Shown here: one piece after another, positions 1 through 6,635 of the stretch
Position numbering within the stretch: the stretch's first letter is position 1
How the letters are laid out: every line of letters begins with the position of its first letter
Assembly: GCA_026985775.1 (NCBI GenBank)
Contig: JALSPV010000132.1
Coordinates: 1-6,635 of the forward strand
DNA from: Candidatus Aenigmatarchaeota archaeon
GTDB lineage: Archaea; Aenigmatarchaeota; Aenigmatarchaeia; Aenigmatarchaeales; SZUA-1535
Direction: 5' to 3'
Length of the DNA stretch: 6,635 bases
Notes under the pieces: generated by a model
The model's database searches: none
What the model saw: only the letters and a program-made list of their open reading frames with translations
Told to the model about the DNA's origin: nothing
Position numbers and translations under genes: made by a program

Positions 1-458
1 CAAACGGTGGTGGTTTTGGAATAATTGCGGCGGACCAAGCTGTTTTAGAAGGCCTTGAATTAGCAAGCTTTTCAGAAAATACTATCGAAAAACTTCGTGG
101 AGCAATGCCAGGGCATGCTGTAATAGGAAATCCGCTTGATTTAACAGGAGATGCCACTTCACAGAGATATGCCATCGCTTTAAAAGCTGTCATGGAAGAT
201 GAGAATGTTGACAGCGTTTGCATAATATGCCTTTTACAACTCGCAACAGTGGATAGAGGTATTGTAAATGTGCTTGAAAGCTGTAAAAAATATGGTAAAC
301 CATTTGTTGTATGTGCAGGCGGTAGTGCGTATTCAACTTTTATAGCAAAGGAATTACAGAAAAATGGAATACCTGTTTATTTAACACCACATCAAGCAAT
401 TAAAGCACTTCGTGTTCTTTATGAGTACGAAAGAGTTTTAAGGAAATTCAAAAGATGA
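1..458 (+). CDS. ADP-forming acetyl/acyl-CoA synthetase, alpha subunit (C-terminal fragment)
   Basis: The 5' end lies outside the window. The frame is open from base 3 and ends at TGA 456-458, leaving 151 residues. Enzymes of this family (often named acdA in Pyrococcus) convert acyl-CoA, ADP and phosphate into the acid, CoA and ATP in the cytoplasm. The visible part begins with the NGGGFGIIAAD turn typical of the succinyl-CoA-ligase-like domain. It continues with GNPLDLTGDAT, a VDSVCIICLLQ strand, the KPFVVCAGG strand and a final GIPVYLTPHQAIKAL segment, in the usual family order. The Rossmann CoA-binding domain and the phosphohistidine loop should lie upstream and cannot be checked. No ATP-grasp beta domain follows the stop, so this is either a separate alpha subunit or the end of a beta-alpha fusion. 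The acyl substrate cannot be told from this piece. The ATG at 105 is internal, not the start. Confidence 0.9.
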   Translation, partial: NGGGFGIIAADQAVLEGLELASFSENTIEKLRGAMPGHAVIGNPLDLTGDATSQRYAIALKAVMEDENVDSVCIICLLQLATVDRGIVNVLESCKKYGKPFVVCAGGSAYSTFIAKELQKNGIPVYLTPHQAIKALRVLYEYERVLRKFKR

Positions 459-464
459 TTTTTT

Positions 465-542
465 ATGGGTATTTCAAAAAAATTGTTGACTTCACTTGTT
501 TTTTTGTTATGTCTAACCATTTTTCTCTCGTTTACATATGCT
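465..542 (+). other. Signal peptide of the subtilase
   Basis: Residues 1-26 have a short basic n-region (K5, K6), a hydrophobic core over about 7-22 and a small-residue end (T24-Y25-A26) before the charged VETEEK. This matches a Sec-type signal with signal peptidase I cleavage, probably after A26. The cysteine at position 16 sits inside the hydrophobic core and is not a lipobox. Confidence 0.85.
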
Positions 543-3500
543 GTAGAAACGGAAGAAAAAATAAGAGTTATAATTCTTCCTTCAAAAAACAGCAACATAA
601 AAGTAAGTGCTTTACTTACAGCGCTTTCCTCTGAAAGCGGAATAAAGGTTGTCAAAAAACTTTATTATTTGAAAGGAATTGTAGCTTATGTTACTCCTGC
701 AAAAATGGAAGAGCTCAGGGCAAAGGGATACAGAGTTTACAGGGATATTAAAGTACATGCGCTTCTTCAACAAAGTATTCCACTGATTCGCGCAGATAAA
801 GTTTGGAAAATTTTGTTCAACAGAACAAACATAACCGGAAAAGGTGTAAGTGTTTGTGTGCTCGATACGGGCATTAACTATACAATCCCCGACCTCGGTG
901 GTTGTTTTGGAAACGGAACAAATTTTACATGTAAGGTTATCGACGGCTATGACTATATCAACAACGACACAGATCCCATGGATGATAATGGTCATGGCAC
1001 GCATGTTGCCGGAATAATAGCTGCGAACGGTTCTTTAAAGGGCGTTGCACCAGATGCGAAACTTATTGCAATGAAGGTTTTAGATGCAAGCGGAAATGGT
1101 TATATCTCATATGCAGCGGATGCTATTCTGTGGTGCGTTAATCACAGCTCGCAGTACAACATAACTGTTATTTCTATGAGCTTGGGCGCAGGTGTATACA
1201 CAGATTTTTGCGATAATGCACAAACTTATTTAACAGATGCTATAAATCAGGCTGTTGCGAAAGGTATAGTGGTTGTTGTTGCAACTGGTAATGATGCAAA
1301 TTATTCTGGAGTTTCTTTACCGGCGTGCATTTACAATGCTACCAGAGTTGGTGCTACATATGATAGTGATTACATTGGTAATTCATTTTCTTATTTAAAT
1401 GGCCTTGGTAATGTAATTTGTACAGATACGAGCCCTTACAGAGATAACATAACCTGCTTTACCAATCGTGGCGGAGTTTTTGACGACATGTTGCTCGCAC
1501 CGGGAGCGTGGATTAACTCGACATGGTTAAACGGAAGTTACATTGAAAAAGCAGGCACTTCTATGGCGGCTCCTTTTGTTTCTGGGACAATAGCTCTGAT
1601 GAAGCAAGTCGCACCAACACTTTCTCCGGCAAAAATAAAAGATGTTCTCAACAAAACAGGAAAAAGGATTTATGATCCGCAAACAAACAGAAGCTATACA
1701 AGAATAGATGCATATGCTGCTATCGCGTATTTATTGAATACAAGCATAGAAGATGTAAAAGTTTCACCTATTTATGGTAATACTTCTACCCTATTCAACT
1801 TTACAGCCGTATGGTTTTCGCCTGCAAACACATTTCCTTTGGAGATAAACCTTTCAATAGACGGGAAAAACTATTCGATGATAAAAGCGAATCCTTCTGA
1901 CAACGATGCAACCGATGGAATAGAATATTTCGTAAACATAACGCTTCCTTACGGCATACACAGTTTCAAAATAGTAGCGGTCGATAATACTACAGGAAAA
2001 ATTGTCGAGACAAACCTTTTTATAGGTCCTTACGTAGCTGATGTATTCTGGATAAACGAAACCGTTCTTCTGAAAGATGTTTCAGAATCATTCGACAATC
2101 TGTATATTTTTTCCAATTCATCGGTTGCTTTAATAAAAAATGCTTCGGTAGATTTCAACTATACCCATTTCCTCTACAAAACGCTACCTACAATAAGTGT
2201 CGACGAAAACTCTTCCCTTACAATTAGAAACACGATGTTTAATGGGACAATACTATCCAACGGTACATTGAAAATATTTGACACAATTGGGAATGTCTCT
2301 CTTTATCTCGAGAAAGGAAATATTACGATTCTTAACTTAACCGAAACAAATAATGAAACATCAATTCTGATATTGCTACTCACAGGAAATGGAAACATTT
2401 CTTCTTTTGATTACAAGGACGGAAGAATTTATAGTGGAAAAATTTATGGAGATTTTTTGAATTTTAGTATTTTCAACAGCACAATTTCCAACATTGCTGT
2501 CGTTTCCGTAAACGCTAGCGTTTTTTCTTATGATTCCACTATTCCAAATATTGTTTTGATTAACACTTCTTTAAATGCCAGCAACACCACAATTTTTTGG
2601 CTTCTTGCGGAATTCACAAATTCATCTCTTCAAGGTTATGTTGAGATAGGGAGGATCGATATAAAAGACAATGGGAGTTTAACGAGATATTTCCCGATAA
2701 AGTTTGTTCGCGATATTTACGGAAACGAAACAAATGCAAACATTTCTATTTACAATACATCTCAAGTTGTTGCAAACTTTAGTATTAACGGCTTTTCGTG
2801 GATTCCTCTTGTTTTTACACCCGCCAAGGAGAATTACACAATTTACGTAAAGAATTATGGTTATGCGCAAGTTAATGGAAGTAAAGTTGTTCTAAGAGCG
2901 AATATGAACACAATTAAAAATATAACTATTGATGTAGTCTATCCATCTGCAATGTTAATAGCAAGCAATGCGTACATTTCTCCATTAACATCTAGAGGTG
3001 TAAAGGATAATACAACACTTCAGATTCTCGCGCTAAGTGAACCCGTTATGAAGGAAAAAATTTTGATAAGGCGCGTACCTGATTTGCAAATAATTCGTGA
3101 TCTTTCTGGTAATAGTTTTGTGTGGAATGGAACAGATAATACCGGAAACGAGCTTAGTGATGGTACTTTTGAAATATGCTTTAACATCACTGATTACTAT
3201 GGAAACTCAAATTACACATGCGTGCTTAACATAACCATAGATAACACTTTACCAAAAATATCCACACAAACACCACCACTGTTACTGAATTCAACAGAAA
3301 TGAATATTCCTCTGAATATCTCTGAACAAAACCTTAATTTAACAAACCTTACTGTTAAAAGCACATGTGAAAACTTCTCAAAAGTTTTCACAACTCAGGG
3401 TCTTTATTCAATTTCCTTTATTCCAAACTGCACAGGAGATTATACCTTTGAAATTTATGCGATTGATAAGGCCGGTAACCACATTTTAAAAGAGTTCAAC

Positions 3501-5099
3501 ATTTCATCAGTATTACCAAAAGTAATTAATCTTTCTGTTTTGCTAAACACATCTGGGCATCTTGCTGTGTTGTATCACGGTTATCCTTATTTTGAAGGCA
3601 ACGTAACAAAAAGCGACTCCTCTATAATTCGCATTCCTTATGGAGAAAGAGTAAATATCTCGCTTTCCACAGCAAACGCATTTATTAACCTCTTTAATGC
3701 ATCCTTCAATGATTCTGTAAAAATAGAAACACAGGCATTACTTTCACTTACTGGCCAAAAATCTTTTGCAAAAGTTTATGCAATCAATGTTTTGAATACG
3801 AGTTTTTCAAGGGCTTATCTAAGGATCAACTACACAGATGCACTTCCATACATTAAAAACGAGAACTACCTTGGTCTTTATGTTTGCGATCTCTGGAACT
3901 TCACAGAAAGAAAGTGTAAGAGCACATGGACAAAACTTACGGAAAATGTTACCTTTAATACAGAGCTTCATACTGTTGAACTTAATACGACTCATTTCTC
4001 GGCGTTTGCCATATTCCAAGAACCATACTGTGGCGACGGTATAGTTAACCAACCAACAGAAGAATGTGATGGAAGTGATTTCAACGGAAAAACGTGCCTG
4101 GATTTTGGATACGATAAAGGTGTGCTAAAATGCACAGCCACATGCAAAATAGATACAAGCGGTTGTTATTACGAATATGACCAGCCATCACCAGGAGGAA
4201 CAGCAACACAACCAGAAAACGAAACAACGAATGAAACGAGTGCAAACATAAACACCACAAATGTTACAACGAATATCACATCAAACATTACAAATACAAC
4301 GAATGAGACAATCACAAAATTTGATTTTGAGTTAAAATGTTTTGCAAATAAAACCTTTTTCACAAAACTTATTTCGATTCACATCTCTCTTTCTTCCTTA
4401 TCAAACGAAACAGCTACCGTTTTCTTAAGAGCTTTCGAAAATTCCACGCTTCTTTATAAAGAAGATATTGAATTGCTCCCTCTTGAGGAGAAAAACATTT
4501 CCATACAACTGACATTGTCAAAAGGCAATCATACCATTTTGCTTTATGCTAATAACAAAACTTGCATGCTGTTTTTTAAGATCAAACTCCCAGAAATATA
4601 CTACACCATACTTTCTGAGACCGAAAAAATAGAAAAAGAATTAAAAGCTCTCAACCAGAGCTTAGAACCTGTTAAAAAAATAAGGATTTATTTGAATAAC
4701 GGTGAATACGAAAAAGCCAAAGAACTTTTAGAAACCACAAAATCTTTGCTCTCGAAGATAAAAGGAGAAAAAGAAAGCACAAATAAAACTATTGCTACTC
4801 CTGCAGAAGGAGAAAAGAAGGAGGGAATTAATTTTTTCACAGTTGTTATGCTTGCTCTTGTCATTATCCTTGCTGCATGTACACTTGTGCTATTTTTCGT
4901 GTTTTATCCAAAATTCAGGAAAAAACAGCTTCTAAAAGAGATTGAAGCACTTGAAAAATTCTTTGAGGAAAAGAATATTCACGATGAAGAAATAATAGAG
5001 GAAATAAGCAATGCGAAAAAGGAAATTGAGATGAACATGTTAAATTTGGCTTCATTAAGAATTAAAAAGATTAAGAAACTTGCTGAAATACTCAAATAA
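465..5099 (+). CDS. Giant membrane-anchored, heavily sequon-bearing S8 subtilisin-like protease
   Basis: This 1544-residue protein is predicted to be a surface serine endopeptidase. ATG 465 is the first possible start, because the upstream gene's stop lies in the same frame three codons earlier, and it gives a clear signal peptide (1-26). An I9-like propeptide spans about 32-103. The S8 domain spans about 107-425, with D134 (VLDTG), H177 (GHGTHVAG), oxyanion N276 (ATGND) and S366 (GTSMAAP), so it should be active. After it come an Ig-like domain (430-525), a cysteine-free possible beta-helix (526-740), a carboxypeptidase-regulatory-like domain (741-830), a FlgD-Ig-like domain (830-932), an Ig-like domain (932-1022) and a domain ending in HFSAFA (to 1187). 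Then follow a six-Cys module (1189-1234), a Thr/Asn linker (1240-1285), a CARDB-like beta domain (1286-1375), a helical stalk (1380-1433), one membrane span (1457-1481) and a 63-residue cytoplasmic tail. Accessory domain names are by eye; the protease call is firm. The natural substrate is unknown. Confidence 0.95.
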   Translation: MGISKKLLTSLVFLLCLTIFLSFTYAVETEEKIRVIILPSKNSNIKVSALLTALSSESGIKVVKKLYYLKGIVAYVTPAKMEELRAKGYRVYRDIKVHALLQQSIPLIRADKVWKILFNRTNITGKGVSVCVLDTGINYTIPDLGGCFGNGTNFTCKVIDGYDYINNDTDPMDDNGHGTHVAGIIAANGSLKGVAPDAKLIAMKVLDASGNGYISYAADAILWCVNHSSQYNITVISMSLGAGVYTDFCDNAQTYLTDAINQAVAKGIVVVVATGNDANYSGVSLPACIYNATRVGATYDSDYIGNSFSYLNGLGNVICTDTSPYRDNITCFTNRGGVFDDMLLAPGAWINSTWLNGSYIEKAGTSMAAPFVSGTIALMKQVAPTLSPAKIKDVLNKTGKRIYDPQTNRSYTRIDAYAAIAYLLNTSIEDVKVSPIYGNTSTLFNFTAVWFSPANTFPLEINLSIDGKNYSMIKANPSDNDATDGIEYFVNITLPYGIHSFKIVAVDNTTGKIVETNLFIGPYVADVFWINETVLLKDVSESFDNLYIFSNSSVALIKNASVDFNYTHFLYKTLPTISVDENSSLTIRNTMFNGTILSNGTLKIFDTIGNVSLYLEKGNITILNLTETNNETSILILLLTGNGNISSFDYKDGRIYSGKIYGDFLNFSIFNSTISNIAVVSVNASVFSYDSTIPNIVLINTSLNASNTTIFWLLAEFTNSSLQGYVEIGRIDIKDNGSLTRYFPIKFVRDIYGNETNANISIYNTSQVVANFSINGFSWIPLVFTPAKENYTIYVKNYGYAQVNGSKVVLRANMNTIKNITIDVVYPSAMLIASNAYISPLTSRGVKDNTTLQILALSEPVMKEKILIRRVPDLQIIRDLSGNSFVWNGTDNTGNELSDGTFEICFNITDYYGNSNYTCVLNITIDNTLPKISTQTPPLLLNSTEMNIPLNISEQNLNLTNLTVKSTCENFSKVFTTQGLYSISFIPNCTGDYTFEIYAIDKAGNHILKEFNISSVLPKVINLSVLLNTSGHLAVLYHGYPYFEGNVTKSDSSIIRIPYGERVNISLSTANAFINLFNASFNDSVKIETQALLSLTGQKSFAKVYAINVLNTSFSRAYLRINYTDALPYIKNENYLGLYVCDLWNFTERKCKSTWTKLTENVTFNTELHTVELNTTHFSAFAIFQEPYCGDGIVNQPTEECDGSDFNGKTCLDFGYDKGVLKCTATCKIDTSGCYYEYDQPSPGGTATQPENETTNETSANINTTNVTTNITSNITNTTNETITKFDFELKCFANKTFFTKLISIHISLSSLSNETATVFLRAFENSTLLYKEDIELLPLEEKNISIQLTLSKGNHTILLYANNKTCMLFFKIKLPEIYYTILSETEKIEKELKALNQSLEPVKKIRIYLNNGEYEKAKELLETTKSLLSKIKGEKESTNKTIATPAEGEKKEGINFFTVVMLALVIILAACTLVLFFVFYPKFRKKQLLKEIEALEKFFEEKNIHDEEIIEEISNAKKEIEMNMLNLASLRIKKIKKLAEILK
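558..773 (+). other. I9-like propeptide of the subtilase
   Basis: Residues about 32-103 show the alpha/beta pattern of subtilase prodomains: a strand (KIRVIILP), a helix (NIKVSALLTALSSE), a strand (VVKKLYYLKGIVAYVT), a helix (AKMEELRAKG) and a strand (YRVYRDIKVH). They sit directly before the SIPLIRADKVW entry into the catalytic domain. In this family the prodomain acts as folding chaperone and inhibitor and is cut off by autoprocessing. The exact cleavage point cannot be read from sequence. Confidence 0.7.
783..1739 (+). other. Peptidase S8 catalytic domain
   Basis: Residues about 107-425. The catalytic codons are GAT 864-866 (D134), CAT 993-995 (H177) and TCT 1560-1562 (S366); the oxyanion-hole asparagine is AAT 1290-1292 (N276). 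The motif order and spacing are those of subtilisins, and no key residue is missing. The domain carries eight cysteines (131, 147, 156, 224, 249, 288, 319, 331), more than classical bacterial subtilisins, which usually have none. Disulfide stabilisation is therefore likely. Confidence 0.93.
4029..4166 (+). other. Six-cysteine CGDG...EECD disulfide module
   Basis: Residues 1189-1234 start with CGDGIVN, then EECDG, and hold six cysteines at 1189, 1201, 1211, 1223, 1227 and 1234. This is the pattern of the cysteine-rich repeat first described in myxobacterial surface proteins (Myxo_disulf_rpt/DUF4215-like) and also seen in extracellular proteins of some archaea. There is one copy here, placed between the HFSAFA-ending domain and the Thr/Asn linker. 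The family name is from memory of the motif; the cysteine pattern is seen directly. Confidence 0.75.
4182..4319 (+). repeat. Low-complexity Thr/Asn linker with repeated ACAACGAAT units
   Basis: Residues 1240-1285 are a Pro/Gly then Thr/Asn-rich linker. From N1252 to T1282 there are eight N-X-T sequons in 31 residues (NET, NET, NTT, NVT, NIT, NIT, NTT, NET). At the DNA level ACAACGAAT occurs exactly at 4224-4232, 4266-4274 and 4296-4304. The spacings of 42 and 30 bases keep the reading frame, suggesting growth by in-frame slippage or duplication. It probably acts as a stiff glycosylated spacer lifting the outer domains off the membrane. Confidence 0.8.
4833..4907 (+). other. C-terminal transmembrane span of the subtilase
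   Basis: Residues about 1457-1481 are a continuous hydrophobic stretch starting FFTVVMLALV and ending FFVFY, followed at once by the basic stop-transfer cluster KFRKK. With the N-terminal signal peptide this gives type I topology: protease outside, residues 1482-1544 in the cytoplasm. The long tail argues against archaeosortase-type processing, which uses a short basic end. Confidence 0.9.
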
Positions 5100-6635
5100 A
5101 TGCTCGAATCTTTTTTCCGCTTGAAAGTGCAATCAATAAGTTTTCTCCTATTTCAGAGTTTTTATTAACCTTTATTTGACCTTGTCTTCCTATTGTTGCC
5201 GTGAAAAGATATTCGTTTTCAACATATATATGGACATTTTTTCCAGCGAGCTTTTTGTTGAAAACAAGCGTCATATAAGAACCTGTCTCAGATATCTCAA
5301 AGCTAACCTCTTTCCCGAGTGTTTGTACTTTTGGAAGTATTTCTATCTTTACTCCGAGCTTCTCTTCCAGTGCTTTTACATTTTTTCCTTCTTTTCCTAT
5401 TATTCTCGGTATTGCTTCATTTTTCACTTTTACAGTTGCTTTCCCGTTTCTATCGAGAATTATCTCGGCTGTTTTATCGTATTTTTTAATTTCCTGCATG
5501 ATTCTTTCCTTTGCAAGCTTAAGTATTGGATCTTCTTTTTCTCCCTTTACAGGTATTACAACATTCTCTTCTCCATATGTGTAAATCTCGTATTCAAGTT
5601 TTCCAGTTTCAAAATCTCTAACCTCAACTATAGGCCTTGCAAGATCTTCCTGTTTCATTCCTGTTGGAACACGAACTGTCAAAGAAAGCTCGTAAACCTT
5701 CTTTATCTCACCGTCTTTGATGAAAATGATTGTATCCACTATATGCGGTATCATACCAAGTTCGACTTTTCCTATAAATCTCTGTACAGCGGCTATGGCA
5801 TCAGAGGCATGTGTAACACCAATCATTCCTATTCCCGCCAACCGCATGTCCGCAAATATTTTAAAGTGCTCAAGCTTTCTAACTTCGTCAAAAATAGTAT
5901 AATCAGGTCTCACGAGAAGGAGTATGTCAGCTGTTTTTCCAAAACTTCCTTCAAGAGGTGCGTATTGAGTTATCTCATTTATCACCTGCAAATCTCTCGG
6001 CGATTCCATTGTTTTCACTATTGCACCTTTTTCTTTGTAATAAAACTCCGCAAGACTTGCTGCAAAAGTAGATTTTCCAGAACCAGGAGGCCCCGCTATC
6101 AATATACCTTCTGCTCTTTCAAGCAAGCGCTGTTTTAATTTTTCAGAGAGCTTGTAATCATCTAGAGTAAGCTTAACTATTGGTCTTACAACGGTAACTT
6201 CTAAAGCATCCGAAAACGGCGGTCTTGCGATTGCTATGCGCATATCCCGCATTTGTATTACAGTTGCTCCACCCTCAGAGAACTCGAGCTGAACATCCTC
6301 TTCGTAGCGAATTGCATCCATTAGCTCGCTTATTATGGTTTCTATCTCTTCTTCAGTTAGTGGTTTATCTGAAAGAGGCACAAGCTTTATCTCACCTGGC
6401 TTCCCACGCTTTGCATAAGGTATTGCATTTACTTTAAGATGAAGAGACATGACATCTGACCCAAGAAATTTTTCAAACAGTTTTTCCTTTCCTACTTCGT
6501 AAGGCTCGAAATAAAATACCTTTATTCCTTTAACCTCTGCAACTAAAGCCTGAGGAAGGTCGCAAGTGATAAGGGCTGCATCTTCCTTTTTTGCCGTTTC
6601 CTGAATTATAATGTCTATTCTTCCAGATCTTGCGA
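5092..6635 (-). CDS. PINA-type PIN domain-ATPase-KH domain protein (5' truncated)
   Basis: The reading frame is open from the right edge (first codon 6633-6631) to TGA 5094-5092, giving 513 visible residues; the start is outside the window. The ATG at 6450 is internal: the 61 codons before it encode the end of a PIN domain ([11 protein letters not shown], then [11 protein letters not shown] and a GIKVFYFEP strand). Next comes a PilT/VirB11-type ATPase with Walker [10 protein letters not shown] (6067-6093), [11 protein letters not shown], Walker B TIFDEVRK (D and E codons 5884-5889) and the GVTHA histidine (5809-5811). A KH domain follows with an intact GKEG loop (5386-5397), then about 70 residues of beta-rich C-terminus. 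The Sulfolobus member PINA is a hexameric ATPase that promotes Holliday-junction migration and works with Hjc/Hjm. That role is inferred here, and PIN nuclease competence cannot be judged without the N-terminus. Confidence 0.93.
   Translation of the reverse strand, partial: ARSGRIDIIIQETAKKEDAALITCDLPQALVAEVKGIKVFYFEPYEVGKEKLFEKFLGSDVMSLHLKVNAIPYAKRGKPGEIKLVPLSDKPLTEEEIETIISELMDAIRYEEDVQLEFSEGGATVIQMRDMRIAIARPPFSDALEVTVVRPIVKLTLDDYKLSEKLKQRLLERAEGILIAGPPGSGKSTFAASLAEFYYKEKGAIVKTMESPRDLQVINEITQYAPLEGSFGKTADILLLVRPDYTIFDEVRKLEHFKIFADMRLAGIGMIGVTHASDAIAAVQRFIGKVELGMIPHIVDTIIFIKDGEIKKVYELSLTVRVPTGMKQEDLARPIVEVRDFETGKLEYEIYTYGEENVVIPVKGEKEDPILKLAKERIMQEIKKYDKTAEIILDRNGKATVKVKNEAIPRIIGKEGKNVKALEEKLGVKIEILPKVQTLGKEVSFEISETGSYMTLVFNKKLAGKNVHIYVENEYLFTATIGRQGQIKVNKNSEIGENLLIALSSGKKIRAFI
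5111..5116 (+). terminator. Possible archaeal T-tract terminator of the protease transcript
   Basis: Six consecutive T residues lie 12 bases after the protease stop codon. Archaeal RNA polymerase can terminate at short T-runs without a hairpin, and there is no intergenic space for any other terminator. The site lies inside the 3' end of the convergent PINA gene. T-runs are common in AT-rich DNA, so this is only a candidate. Confidence 0.3.

Noticed and set aside
456..467. The synthetase stop TGA and the protease ATG are in the same frame, hinting at stop read-through or a recoded TGA giving a fusion.
   Set aside because: The protease begins with its own signal peptide, which makes sense only at an N-terminus, and both proteins look complete at the junction.
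3819..4052. Overlapping short open frames on both strands inside the protease gene.
   Set aside because: They are shadows of a conserved-looking beta domain and have no recognisable product or start context of their own.
4182..4319. The repeated ACAACGAAT tract as a possible CRISPR or regulatory repeat array.
   Set aside because: The repeats are only nine bases, in frame and inside a Thr/Asn linker; they encode a low-complexity protein segment.
4833..5099. An archaeosortase (PGF-CTERM-like) C-terminal sorting signal on the protease.
   Set aside because: There is no PGF-type tripeptide before the span, and the membrane segment is followed by 63 residues rather than a short basic tail.
5176..6138. 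A 320-codon open frame on the plus strand opposite the PINA gene.
   Set aside because: Its translation is Phe/Tyr/Cys/Ser-rich with no family motif, as expected for the antisense of an AT-rich coding gene, and PINA on the other strand is unambiguous.
6448..6450. ATG at 6450 as the start of the minus-strand ATPase.
   Set aside because: The frame stays open to the window edge, and the 61 preceding codons encode a recognisable PIN-domain end, so this Met is internal.

Overview
The window reads as archaeal DNA, AT-rich throughout and densely packed. The evidence is a PIN-ATPase-KH protein of the archaeal PINA family on the minus strand, an ADP-forming acyl-CoA synthetase alpha-subunit fragment, and a giant cell-surface subtilisin loaded with N-glycosylation sequons. 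The lineage cannot be fixed from sequence alone; a DPANN-type or other uncultured archaeon would fit. The standard genetic code explains all three genes.

Layout: (1) 1-458, plus strand, is the 3' end of an ADP-forming acetyl/acyl-CoA synthetase alpha subunit, running in from the left edge. (2) 465-5099, plus strand, starts six bases later and is one intact 1544-residue gene. It encodes a signal peptide, an inhibitor-I9-like propeptide, an S8 subtilase catalytic domain with an intact Asp/His/Ser triad, about 850 residues of beta-rich modules, a six-cysteine disulfide module, a Thr/Asn-rich linker, a further beta domain, a helical stalk, one membrane span and a charged cytoplasmic helical tail. 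(3) 5092-6635, minus strand, is the 3' part of a PINA-type PIN-ATPase-KH gene, converging on the protease gene with an 8-base overlap and running off the right edge. No non-coding stretch exceeds six bases. I saw no RNA genes, mobile elements or CRISPR arrays.

The first two genes are probably co-transcribed. One plausible link is peptide fermentation: an extracellular protease supplies peptides, whose amino acids are oxidised to acyl-CoAs, and ADP-forming synthetases turn these into acids plus ATP. This is inference from adjacency and known archaeal physiology. PINA belongs to DNA recombination and repair and looks unrelated to its neighbours.

The most unusual object is the protease. By hand count it has close to 90 N-X-S/T sequons. 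It also has 22 extracellular cysteines that fall into domain-local groups, and helical segments on both sides of the membrane.
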